The notes below the pieces were generated by a model, which was given only the letters and a program-made list of their open reading frames with translations, was not told the DNA's origin and searched no databases. A stretch of DNA of 64,000 nt, taken from the NCBI GenBank assembly GCA_017506865.1, contig JAFCMP010000554.1, positions 186,001-250,000 on the forward strand. The letters are read 5' to 3'. This DNA comes from Tribonema minus (taxonomy: Eukaryota > Sar > Xanthophyceae > Tribonematales > Tribonemataceae). The position numbers were made by a program, and so were the translations under genes. This document shows positions 31,801 to 41,040 of the stretch, piece after piece (the first letter of the stretch is position 1; the number at the start of each line of letters is the position of its first letter).

Positions 31801-34433
31801 GCTCTGTTCTGCACTTCTGCACTGGGTCCTACATGTGGTATCCTGGTCTGCCATGGTCGTTAGTTCGGGCATTTTCATTCAGCTAGTGCTGAGCCGTGCG
31901 CACCTGTGCCTGAGCGCTGACATCAATTTCAATTACAGCACGTGCTTAGCCATGCGCACCTACGCCTGGGTGCTGTCATACATATTTAACAATACAAGTA
32001 CTATTTGCTCATTCTGAAGGTGCTGAGCGTGCGCACCTGTGCCTGAGAGCCGACGCTGAGTTTAAACTGCACAGATGCTGAGTCTTGCGCATGCGCCTGC
32101 AGTGGCATCTGCGCCTGGAGTGCTGACGTAAGTATTCGTTCATTCCAACGGTGCTGAGCCGTTCGCACCTGTGCCTGAGCGCTGACGTCGCAGCCAGGCG
32201 GCGAGCGCTGCTGTGTCAGCCCCAGCAAACCGCACCAGTACTTCTCCGAGGCGTTTGCGTCCGATACGCGTATGGCAACGCTCACAAACCTCTCCGCCCT
32301 GCAGTGCATATTAGAGGACAAGATGCATCAGCGTGTCAGTGCTCAGTGTTGTTCGTAGGGCAGGGGCAGCATTCTGCAGCCAGCACAACGATGATCAACG
32401 CTCACAAAGCACTCCGCCCTGCAGTAAGAAAGAATGGGGCGGTGAGGCATGTCAGTTGCGCTTCTTCTGCTCGGGGCACCTGTTGGCTGCTGTCTGTGCA
32501 CTGGCGACAAATGGGTGGCTATTGGGCGCTGCTTGTGCGCCGTCGACGAAGCAGAACTGCGATCAAATCACGGTGATCGGTGTGGTGGTGCCGCGCCTAA
32601 CCGTAACCCTAACCCCAACCCTAACCCTAACCTAACCCTATGCACTCTAGCAGGTCTGCGACGACAGCGGCGTTGACAACGGAGCAGAATAGTGACCAAA
32701 GCACGGTGTCGCTGCTCAGCGTACACTCTCCGCAGCCCTTGACGACAGCTGTGTCATGGGTACGTAATGAGTGCGCGTGTCACCGGCAGCTCCGCCACTG
32801 CCAACTTCACCACGGCGGCATCATCGACATGGCGCTTGATGAGTCGGCGCACAGTGAGTGTGCATCAGACATTCGTTGTTGTCAGTGTCGCACAAGCTGG
32901 CACTTTGTGAGTCGGCACACGCTATACGACTGTGCAGCAACCATTCGTTGTGTCGTCAGTGTGCAGCAGCACCTGAAAGACAAAGGGGGCCCGCAGTGCA
33001 AAGCTGCGGCGAATCAGCGTGTTAATAACACACTTCAGGAACCGTCAGTGTGCAGCAGCGCCTTGAAGACAAAGGGGGCCTGCAGTGCGCAGCAGCGGCG
33101 CTCAGCATGTTAAAAATGCACTCCAGGAATCGACACAACCATACATACCTGCCCTGTATCTCCGGCACTATTCTGAAGCGGTAGCCGTCCGGTCCAGTGA
33201 CGGTGCCACTCGCTTCATCCACTGCGTACCCAAACAGTTTCGCGCGCTCCAGTGCCATCGGGCTGGCCACCGCTATGTACTGCAGGTCGTCGCCCGAAGC
33301 GTAGCTGCAGCGCAGTGACATTTACAGAAAGCGATGCGCACACGCCAGCGTCAGCATGAAAAACATATGGGGGGGGCAAGTGGACTCAGATAATGTGCAT
33401 GTCTTGAGCCGAAGCATCTACGGGCTGAACAGACTAGATTGGCTGCTTCACGTGCACTTCGGCAGCGGAGGCGTAGCACGCAAGAACAGGGCACTGATGG
33501 TGCGACAGAAAGGTGACAATGCCATCAGGTGACAAAGTGCATGTTGCCTACACAAAGCAGACGTAGTCCCGCAACGACCGCAAGCCTTATAATGAGTTGC
33601 TTATGAAAGGAACCCTGAAAGACTGCCAGTTATAAACTGGAGGAAGGTCGCGGGACCGCCGATGCACAACGCATCTTGCCTGTGCTACAGATGAGCGCAC
33701 AACAGGGCCTGGCAGCAGAGGGGGTGACACTTGATGTTCTCGCAAATTCCAGCTGCCTGCGCTGCCTGCAATGCCGGTTGACGCTCCTGACTGCTGCTGC
33801 TCCCTCAACTTCTTGACTGCTGCTCCGACTGCCTACACCCGGCGACATGCGCTCGCAATGAATGCGCAGAAGCGTCACGAGCACCTGTCAATGCCGTAAT
33901 TGTAGGTGAGCTCCAGTGCAAAGTTGTCCCGCTCCGGTCCGTACCCCACCATGGTCTTTGACCATGCTCCCGCATAGGGCCCGTTGCAGGTGGCCTCACA
34001 GCCTTCGGTGAACTGTAAAAGTTTGGGCCAAAACGTTTTCCAGTGACGAAAGTGTTCAGGTCATGCAGTACAGACAGGCCCGAAGCTACTGTAGTTCAGG
34101 CACTTTAGGATGCATGCACAAGTTCCAAGATCTCTGGCACTTTACTCGCCACGTACGACACGTGTTTCGAGAAGATGTCGACTGATTTGAACAAGCACAT
34201 GCTGCCCATCTGGATGGCTTGCAATAGGAACCACGAATAACGCCATGCATCAGATCACGATATTCGCACGCCTTCACAACATGTTGTGTAAGTGCACTGA
34301 CCTCTTCATGGCGCAAGACACGCAGTCCCAGCACACCTTCGAGAAAACGCAAGCTCTCCTTCAAGTTTCCAACCTTGAGGACCCAGTGAGCAAAGCGCGA
34401 TCCTTGAGTGGGTTTGCCAGCAAAGTCAGACAT
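22816..34433 (-). CDS. GLOD4-like glyoxalase fused to a thioredoxin domain (10 exons)
   Basis: Proposed exons (5' to 3'): 34433-34302, 34012-33885, 33304-33149, 32298-32169, 29868-29386, 27174-27064, 26466-26395, 25618-25578, 24574-24475, 22947-22816. Every junction is GT-AG and every phase matches, giving 494 residues and a TAG stop. Residues 15-87 match the first half of GLOD4-type proteins ([49 protein letters not shown]); 135-200 match the start of the second half ([22 protein letters not shown]); 307-360 match its end ([29 protein letters not shown]). A 75-residue Gly/Ser tract (232-306) interrupts that second half. Residues about 381-494 form a thioredoxin domain: [16 protein letters not shown], active site C419-K-N-C422, [22 protein letters not shown], cis-Pro463 in [11 protein letters not shown], and a C-terminal helix. 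GLOD4 itself has no settled reaction; the fusion suggests a redox-linked role, which is inference. Location is probably cytosolic, as no targeting peptide is evident. Confidence 0.85.
22948..23620 (-). repeat. Acceptor-side echo array before thioredoxin exon 10
   Basis: The sense strand carries repeated intron tails with GTCCGTATTGCGCTGCTGCC. One copy at about 23329-23265 has AG followed by a diverged head of exon 10 (GCAGACGCGCATGGCGTCAC, CCGCACG, CTGCTGCTCAAGGCCGG). A further intron-tail copy with a CAG acceptor sits near 23575. Farther out, 23470-23540 and 23865-23945 are also diverged duplicates of each other. Confidence 0.7.
24280..24326 (-). repeat. Interstitial telomere-like repeats in intron 9
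   Basis: The plus strand shows CCCTAA units, so the gene's sense strand reads TTAGGG, shortly after the donor of the partial exon-9 copy at 24337. Confidence 0.8.
24337..24418 (-). pseudogene. Downstream copy of the tail and donor of thioredoxin exon 9
   Basis: The copy encodes [10 protein letters not shown] and [16 protein letters not shown], nearly identical to exon 9, and ends at a GT donor (24336-24335). It lacks the acceptor and the Cys-x-x-Cys part. Telomere-like repeats lie on both sides (24280-24326 and 24418-24470). Use of this donor would need an upstream acceptor, and none was found. Confidence 0.75.
24418..24470 (-). repeat. Telomere-like repeats directly after the exon-9 donor
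   Basis: On the sense strand the donor at 24474 is followed within about 10 bases by degenerate TTAGGG/CTAGGG units. Their GGG runs could help define the 5' splice site; that role is inferred. Confidence 0.75.
24641..24683 (-). pseudogene. Stray copy of the exon-5 head in a later intron
   Basis: The sense strand reads CAG acceptor, then [14 protein letters not shown], matching the start of exon 5 ([14 protein letters not shown]). It sits in intron 8, far downstream of exon 5. Flanking intron words (GCGCTGCTGAGCGTTGAG on the plus strand) are also shared with the region upstream of exon 5. Confidence 0.7.
27175..28260 (-). repeat. Acceptor-side echo array before exon 6
   Basis: Units of about 70-110 bp repeat the intron tail (GTCACTTCATTGACGAACAGC, GCGCATGCGCTGCTGC, CCATGTGACCG-GCTGACC-G-CAG on the sense strand). 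At least four also carry the exon-6 head (ATCTGCTTTGTG, GATGCCGC), at about 27390-27410, 27450-27465, 27545-27570 and 27780-27795. More distal units keep only the intron part. The genuine exon starts at 27174. Confidence 0.8.
29226..29265 (-). pseudogene. Downstream copy of the exon-5 tail and donor
   Basis: The copy encodes [10 protein letters not shown] and is followed by a GTATAT donor. It repeats the end of exon 5 (donor at 29385) about 160 bp downstream. Confidence 0.75.
29465..29720 (-). repeat. Coding GGC/AGC repeat: 75-residue Gly/Ser tract
   Basis: A pure trinucleotide-type repeat lies inside exon 5 of the GLOD4-thioredoxin gene. It encodes (G)nS units between [14 protein letters not shown] and [14 protein letters not shown], positions that are close together in ordinary GLOD4. 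The tract is in frame and unbroken. Confidence 0.85.
29869..30790 (-). repeat. Acceptor-side echo array before exon 5
   Basis: A clear copy (30069-30001) has CAG then [20 protein letters not shown], almost identical to the exon-5 head at 29868. Beyond it the block TGCGCTGCTGAGCGTTGAGG (plus strand) recurs near 29910, 30140 and 30580, showing further intron-tail units without exon sequence. Confidence 0.75.
30960..32168 (-). repeat. Donor-side echo array after exon 4 (about 14 copies)
   Basis: The junction AGCGCTCAGGCACAG|GTGCGCACGGCTCAGCAC (sense) recurs about every 40-90 bp. Clear copies lie near 32100, 32040, 31950, 31900, 31560, 31500, 31425, 31360, 31250, 31190, 31140, 31090, 31035 and 30990. 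Many retain the GT donor. The genuine exon ends at 32169. The units are the main content of the first 1.2 kb of this intron. Confidence 0.8.
32597..32640 (-). repeat. Interstitial telomere-like repeats in intron 3
   Basis: The plus strand shows about six CCCTAA-type units with small variants. Confidence 0.8.
32950..33110 (-). repeat. Tandem duplication of about 100 bp in intron 3
   Basis: GTGCAGCAGC-CCT, GAAGACAAAGGGGGCC and GCAGTGC occur in the same order at about 32967 and 33052. Confidence 0.6.
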
Positions 34434-34552
34434 TATGCGGTGTAAGTAGCACTGTGTGTGCGGATGGATCGGGTTCAAAGTTCAACTAAGATATCATCAT
34501 TGAAGTGTGTGTTAACATTCATTGTTGCCACATCATCAGCGCGTGTGGTGTG
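34434..34552. promoter_or_regulatory. Putative bidirectional promoter between two divergent genes
   Basis: Only 119 bp separate the proposed start codon of the GLOD4-thioredoxin gene (34433, minus) from that of the MgtC-like gene (34553, plus). Both transcription starts and 5' UTRs must lie here or overlap the neighbouring gene. No TATA box is obvious. The MgtC frame continues upstream to 34505, so a slightly earlier start cannot be ruled out. Confidence 0.55.
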
Positions 34553-36768
34553 ATGCGTTCGCTGCTGCTGTACGCGATGGGCATGATAGGATGGAGCAAG
34601 GTGGCGGCGTTCGTGGTGCCTGCGAGAGCGGCAGCTGGGGTGCTGCCGGCAAGGTCCTCACCAGTATTCCGTCGAGGTGGCCAGCTCGTGAGCATGACGG
34701 CAACGCCAGTAGCCGCGGTGACCAATACGCTGCTGCGCAGCCTCACGCCCAGTGCCATGGAAGTTGAAATCCTGACCCGGCTCATCACTTCTGCAGTTCT
34801 TGGCATCGCGCTGGGCATGGAGGTCAGCAATTCAAACACGAAATACGTCAGCTGCGACAACAGTCTCCGGTGCCTGTGCCATAGTGTAAATTATGCATGG
34901 ATCATCGTCACCACCAGAACTATCATCATTTGAATCTGCAGCAGCCAGGGAATTTGTGAGGAACGCAATTTGGCGCCGCGACTGATTTGCTTGTGCTGCC
35001 AGGGTGAGCTTCATCAAAAGCCAGTGCCAATGCGGTGATCGAGCTCCAAACTGCCTCATACTCTTCTGCTCCGACTGCAGCGCCGCAGCTCGCAACGACC
35101 AGCAGGCATACGCACCATGGCTCTGGTGTCGCTGGGGGCAGCGACGTTCACGCTTGTCAGCGCGTATGGATTTTCAGGGGGAGATCCAGGGCGTGTTGCG
35201 GCCAATGTGGCCAGCGGAGTGGGCTTTCTGGGCGCTGGAACCATCACACATGTGAGTGGAGCCTACATGTGGCACATTCAAGTCACTTGTACTTGCTGCT
35301 AGATGTATTGAAATTGGAGGAGGGAATGCCGTGTCTGTCTCTCCTAGCTTGCTGGAGCCATCACACTTGTGAGTGGAACCTTCATGTGGCTTATTCACAA
35401 AACCTTTACTTGCTGCTGAATGTATTGCAATTGGAGGAGAAAATGGCGACTCTTGAAGCTTGCAAACTTCAAGCTTCACTTCAAGACCCGACCGCACTCA
35501 TCCGTTGCACCTCATCCGTCCGCCTCGCGCAACTGAAGAAACGCGTATCAGGCAGCTCGGAGGCGAATGCGGATGTGAGGGGGCTCACCATACGCCGCTG
35601 TCCTGACCGAGTCCACGAAAATTAAGTGCCACTTGTCCAGTTCGATCCAGTAGAAAACTGCATCTTCGACATTATACCCCCTTAACCTTCCGCCTCGCGC
35701 AGCCAAAGAAGCGCGTTCCAGGCAGCTCGGAGGTGGATCTGTACGTGAGGAAGCACCACACGCCGCTGTCCTGATCGAGTCCACGAAAACCAATGTCTCT
35801 TATGTAGTTCATCCCAGTAGAAAACTTCAACAATTTCATCTTCAACATGAGACCCCTTTCACTCCCTCGCTGCACTTCAACCGTCCGCCCTGCGCAGCCG
35901 AAAAAACGCGTGCAAGGCAGCACGGAGGTGGGTGCTGATGTGAGGAGGGCCACCTCGGCGGCGGCCATATGGAAACAAACTTTAAGTTCATCTTCATCTT
36001 CATATGAGCCCCCACCCGCCACCTCACTCACTTGTTGCACCTCAATTTTCTGTCTCGCGCAGCCACAAACGCGCGTCCAAGGCAGCTTGGAGGTGGATGC
36101 GGATGTGAGGGGGCTCACGACGGCAGCTGCCATATATATGGATAGCGGTGGGGCTGGAAAAGTTCATGTTCATCTTCAACATCAGACCCCCCACACCGTC
36201 CCCCTCACTCATTCGCTGCACCTCACATCGCCCATCTCACGCAGCCGAAAAAGCGCGTTCAGGGCAGCTCGGAAGTGGATTTTGATGTGAGGGGGCTGAC
36301 AATGGCGGCGGCCATATGGATCGCGGCGGGCCTGGGAAATTTCTTGTCCATCTTCAACATCATACCGCCTCACTCGCTCGCCCTCAATCGTCCGCTTCGC
36401 TTTGCGCGCCTCGTGCAGCCAAAAAAGCGTGTCCAAGGCAGCTCGGAGGTGGATGCGGATGTGAGGGGGCTGACAAACTTCAACACTTCCATCTTCAATA
36501 TCAGACCCCCCTCACTCACTCGTTGCACCTCCATTTTCGTCTCGCGCAGCCGAAAAAGCGCGTTCAAGGCAGCTCGGAAGTGGATGCTGATGTGAGGGGG
36601 CTGACGACGGCGGCAGCCATATGGATTGCGGCGGGCCTGGGGATGTCTGCGGGGGCGGGCATGTACTTTACGGCCGTTTGCGGAACTGCGATTACCATGG
36701 TTGTGCTTCGCCTGGGCGACATCCGGGCGGCTGCCAACAAGAAGGTCAGTGTGCTGAGCTATGGCTGA
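34553..36768 (+). CDS. MgtC/SapB-family membrane protein, probably plastid-targeted (3 exons)
   Basis: Exons 34553-34822, 35081-35251 and 36550-36744 join in phase 0 with GT-AG introns, giving 212 residues. If the last donor is not used the frame stops at 36768 after nine more residues. The family signature is complete: EILTRLITSAVLGIALGME, RPAGIRTMALVSLGAATFTL, YGFSGGDPGRVAANVASGVG, FLGAGTI, then DVRGLTTAAAIWIAAGLGMS. Four to five membrane segments are expected. Bacterial relatives include MgtC, linked to survival under magnesium limitation; the molecular function is not settled. Residues 1-23 look like a signal peptide running into VAAFVVP, similar to the ASAFAP motif at the signal/transit peptide junction in algae with red secondary plastids, followed by an Arg/Ser/Ala-rich, acid-poor stretch. 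Plastid-envelope or thylakoid placement is therefore inferred. Exon 3 is flanked on both sides by arrays of its own partial copies. Confidence 0.83.
35514..36549 (+). repeat. Six partial copies of MgtC exon 3 head with acceptors
   Basis: Copies begin near 35529, 35700, 35900, 36062, 36243 and 36419; the genuine exon begins at 36550. Each has a TCGCGCAG-like acceptor, then variants of PKKRVQGSSEVDADVRGLT. Some extend through TTAAAIW before breaking into TTCAACATC-rich sequence. The copy near 35529 has lost the AG. Lengths of exon sequence differ (about 60-120 nt). None includes the exon end. Confidence 0.88.
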
Positions 36769-37590
36769 GCTATCTTGCAGTAAGCCATTGCTGAAGTAGA
36801 TACCAGATGATTTGATTGTGCTGCGCCTGGGCGACATCCGGGCGGCTGCCAACTAAGAAGGTGAGCTGTGGCATCTTGAAGTAGGCACTTCTGGAAGTAC
36901 AACTTGAAGTATATAGTCACCATAGTCAAATCTTGAAGTAAGTACTTCTTGAAGTATGTACTTTTGAAGTAGATCACCATGGCCGTGTTGCGCCTGGGCG
37001 ACGTCCGGGCGGCTGACAATAAGAAGGTCAGTGTGCTGAGCTATCTTGCAGTAAGCTATTGCTGAAGTGGACACCTGATGGTTGTGCTGCGCGTCAGTGA
37101 CCTGAGGGCGGCTGCCAACACAAAGGTGAGCTGTGGCATCTTGAAGTACTTCTTGAAGCAGGTAGGCACCTCTTGAAGTACATCTTGAAGTAGATAGTCA
37201 TGGTCGTGCTGCGCCTGGGCGACCTGAGGGCGGCTGACAATAAGCACGTTGGTGCTGACGTTGTCCTGCTGAGCTACATGTGGAAGTGGGCTATTTGTTG
37301 AAGGTCAGTGTGCTGACATTGTCATGCTGAACTTCATGTTGAGGTAGGCACCACTTGGAAGAGATTACCATGATCGTGCTGCGCCTGGGCGACCTGAGGG
37401 CGGCTGCCAACAAGAAGGTCTGCGTCCTGAGCTGTGTTGCCATGCAGTACCGTAGGTACTTCTTGCAGTATGTACTTCTTGAAGTAGGTACTTCTTGAAG
37501 TAGGTACTTCTTGAAGTAGTTACATCTTGAAGTAGATAGTCACCATGGTCGTGCTGGTCCCCTGGGCGACCTCAGCGTGCCTGCCAACAA
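36745..37590 (+). repeat. Six partial copies of MgtC exon 3 tail with donors
   Basis: The exon tail encoding VVLRLGDIRAAANKK plus its GT donor recurs near 36817, 36980, 37080, 37200, 37372 and 37545. Copies carry differences that break the frame or add stops (for example AACTAAGAAG and AATAAGAAG). Between them are CTTGAAGTA-rich links, including a tandem GTAGGTACTTCTTGAA run at about 37450-37530. Confidence 0.88.
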
Positions 37591-38459
37591 ATAGGTCAGT
37601 GACCAGCTCTGTGATCACGCTCAAATGGGGGTAGAGACTTGAAAGAGTGTGAAGGTGCTTCGTAGAGCTTTGAGCGAAGCAGTAGCGTGTACATCACGTC
37701 CTCCATTGAGCAGCCAGAATACGCGCACACACCTGCAGTGGAGTACTGGTGCCAATACAAAGGTCGGTGCTGAGCTGTCTGATAGCATTTCAAGTTGAAG
37801 CACGTAGCTCAGTTCCTGGTGTGATGCACTGGTGCCGGCCGCCGATTACGGTGCACACGCACAGTACTGCATCGAGCGAACACCCTTAACCGGGCACTAC
37901 AGACTGGATTCGGATGCCGGAAGCTTCAATACCTAATGCGCAACCGCGAGCCAGAAGAAATGCCAGCGTAGGTTTGTGCAGTATTGATCGAATCGCGTCG
38001 CTCATCCACCTCGTGCCGCTTTGAGGCGTACTGAATTGGAGCACTGCAGCGCCATCACCACTATGCATGGCAGCTGCTCAGTGCATGCTGAGCGCGTGAT
38101 AGATGCGCCGCGCCATACGCGCCAAGGGCAGCTCGCAACATTCTTGCAGCGCACTGTCAAAACTCAGTTGAGAATACTGCGTGTGCGCTTCAGACGTTGA
38201 GCGAGCCCATCACGCAATGCCTGCTGCAACAGCGCAAACGTCCCTGTAAATCGCTGCGTTGGCAGACAGCCCCTGCACCCAACAGTCGCGCCCGCGCTGC
38301 TGCCGCTGCAGCACGCTGCAACGAGTGCCCGTGCATACGACCCCTCGCAAAGCCGTACCCCCAATACCAGTTGCGCCCGCATTCCAGCACACATGGCAAC
38401 GCTCAACCCCCTTCAACCCCCTCCAATCTCCTCCTCTCCGCTGCTGCCGCGCCTCGCAG
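37591..38459. other. Between MgtC arrays and Ala-rich exon; nothing firm
   Basis: Several short frames are present. An AG acceptor at 38193 opens a 127-codon frame, but its composition and lack of homology do not support a call. Confidence 0.4.
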
Positions 38460-38915
38460 TGGCGGCGCCTCTGCGCGGCGCTGGGCCTCAGCGCTCCGCC
38501 GCCATCGAGCGCTGCCGCCGCCGCCGCCGCTGCCGCCGCGCCGCCGCTGCGCGGCCCCGCCGCCAAGCCGCTGACCGCCGCCGCGGCGCGCCACCTGCAC
38601 AGCGCCATCGCCAGCGACGCGGCGCCGCTGCTGGACCTCGACGACGCGCCGACGCCCGCGGAGCTGCGCGCGGAGAGCGGCGCGGCGGCGGCGGCGGCGC
38701 GCGCCGCTGCTGCTGCCGGCGCGGCGGAGCTGCGCGCGGAGGGCGGCGGCGTAGCGGCGGCAGCAGCGGCGGAGGCGGCGGTGACGGCGCGCGCTGCTGC
38801 TGCTGCTGCTGGTGCGGCGGGGGGCGGCGCAGAGGGGGCGGCAGGGGGCAGGGGGGTGGAGGATGTGGCGAGCATGCGCGCGGCGCTGCAGCCGCGTGTG
38901 GCGGATCAGAGCGAG
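38460..38915 (+). CDS. Candidate Ala-rich exon of unknown protein
   Basis: A strong polypyrimidine tract and CAG precede 38460, and the 456-nt frame ends at GAG before a GTGACA donor, phase 0 at both ends. The product begins WRRLCAALGLSAPPPSS and contains AKPLTAAAARHLHSAIASDA and LLDLDDAPTPAELRAESG, then long Ala tracts. The DLDD/ELRAE segments look coding rather than random. It could be a fourth exon of the MgtC-like gene (phase 0 fits) or part of an unrelated gene. High GC makes several frames open here, so the call is weak. Confidence 0.35.
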
Positions 38916-40250
38916 GTGACACGGCAGCGCTCAGCTCAACTTCAACAGCCGCAGGATCTCAGGAACGCCGTCGTGCCAGGGTCGGATGAGCCATAGGGCC
39001 ACCGCTGCGGCAGCAATCGTGTGGACGGAAAGGGGGGGGGGGCTATGGCGGGCGTATGCCACGTGTGCGCGCCCCCGCTGCCTCACCTCGCAAGTGGTGA
39101 CCCCATGTCCGGGCGGCTAACGTTGCTGCCTGCCAGGTACGTGGTGCCAACTACCGGCAGCATTTGTTGCTGAACTGCTGCAAGTCAGTCACAACATGCC
39201 GGTGGACAGGATCTGCTGGACGGCTGCAAAGGGGGCTCAGCGGCAAGGTGCTGGTGCTAAGCGTGGCATCGGCTACTGCGAACAGCAATATCTGACGGCC
39301 CCGATCTGGGGTGCCTGCAGACCCTTGCGGCGTTTCGGCAGCGTGACTATCAACGTCATGGACACATAACGCACTGCAGCACGACGCGGGATCAGCCACG
39401 AGTACTGAGAGGACTGCATTGGAAGTGCAGTGCGGACATCAGCAGATTTGGCGGGTATACATAAGCCCATTCAAAAGTCAAAGTTCAACTTCAACTTCAT
39501 GCAGAGGCCGCTGCGGCGGTCGAGCGGATGCTGGCCTCAGTGTTCAGCATGATCTCGGCAATGTGCACACGGCTGCGCATGCACAGGTGCGCACGGTGAT
39601 GCAAGTGACCATTTCAGTTCCGTCGTTCATGTCTGCGTGCCACGCGTCATGGGGAGGATGTTCAAGCATTATTTTGCCCCGTCCGCAGATGAGGCTTTGA
39701 TGGTGGGGTGAAGCGATATACCATCTTACCATTCGTGCCAACTGCGGCAAGCAGAGTGAGACACTTGTGTCGATCAGTAAGAAGACTCGGCCCATTGCCA
39801 TTCTTCCATTACAACACATGATTTGTGAGTCCAGTTGCACGTTCCCCACGCTTTGTTGCATGCGTTTACGTGCATGTTTATCTTTCCATTCTGGGTCCTT
39901 GTGCATGATCTGGTCACTTTGCTGCTGCACACAAACGTTCAAGTGCAAGTGGAGCTCCGAGGTCAAATCATTCTGATATTGCTGATGACTCAGCGCGTCA
40001 CCCCCCCTAGCTAATAACGAAGTCGTCCTATGCTGTCATCATGTATGCATTGTCAACAGAGCGGTGTGAGTCATTGATGCCTTTACTACAACAACAGAGC
40101 GTTTGTAGTTGCAGAAATTGCGGCAGGCGCTAAAGTGCACATGAGCAGTATGTAAACTTCAGGGCACGAAAAACCCAAACCCAGATTGTGGATCTTCAGC
40201 TTGCAACCAGAATGCACACATTGTATGTCCAGCTTGCAACCAGAATCTAC
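38916..40250. other. No gene recognised
   Basis: A minus-strand frame at 39544-39966 (140 codons) has moderately protein-like composition but no known motif. There is a G-run near 39031. Confidence 0.4.
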
Positions 40251-41040
40251 ATCACCCTGGCGGCGTGCGTCTAAGCCCTTTGGCGGGCGGCGCTGCAGCT
40301 TACGGCGTGCGCCTACACTCACTTGGCGGGCGGCGCTGCGGTCGCGGCGCGCGCCTACCCGCTTCGACGGGTGATGCCCCAGCTAGCGGCGCGCACCGAC
40401 GCTCTCCCGGCGAGCGCGCGGCGGCCATGACGCGCGCTTCGCTCTGCTCTTTCTGGCGAGCGTGCGACGGCTATGGCGCCCGCTCCGCTCTGCTCTGCTC
40501 AAAGGGCAGGCGGTCACGGTGCGCAGCTTGCGGCCTGTGCCTTCACTGTTTCAGCGGGCGGCGGCGCACTGACCATGCATGCCTGCGCTGCCGCCCCTGG
40601 AGATCAGCGAAGACGTGCCTACGCATTGCTGCGCGTGCAGCAGGCGGCGGCGCGCTCACGCGCTGCCCCCTTGAAGTTTGGCGGCGGCGCGCGCACGCGT
40701 TGCTGCCCCCGGCGGCGGCGCGCCTACGCGTCGCTGCGCACGCACCAGGCGGCGGCACGCTCACGCGCTGCCGACCTCGGAGTTTAGTGGTGGCGCGCAC
40801 ATGCGTTGCGACCCCCTTCTCGCAGCGGCGGGCGCATTACTCGTGCCTGCTCCTTCGGCGGCGGGCGCGTTACTTGCGCCTGCGCTCTCTTGGCGACGGG
40901 TGCGTTACTTGCGCCTGCGCTCTTTCAACTAGCAGCGGCGGGCGCGTTACTCGCGCCTGCGCTCTTGCGGCAGCGTAAGCGTTACTCACGCCTGGCTTTC
41001 TCGGCGGCGGGCGCGTTACCCGCGCCTGCACCCATACACA
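40250..41040. repeat. GC-rich minisatellite block
   Basis: Imperfect units containing GGCGGGCGCGTTACTCGCGC / CTGCGCTC (clearest at 40820-41030), with looser GGCGGCGCGC-ACGC units at 40265-40790. The repeats keep long frames open on both strands, including 40265-40978 (+), but no domain is evident and the frame is most likely a by-product of the composition. Confidence 0.65.

Noticed and set aside
30960-32168. CRISPR-like regular repeats
   Set aside because: Spacing and unit sequence vary, the units contain exon-derived sequence with splice donors, and the DNA is eukaryotic.
40265-40978. 237-codon open frame (+)
   Set aside because: It lies in a GC-rich minisatellite with open frames on both strands and shows no domain; composition explains it.
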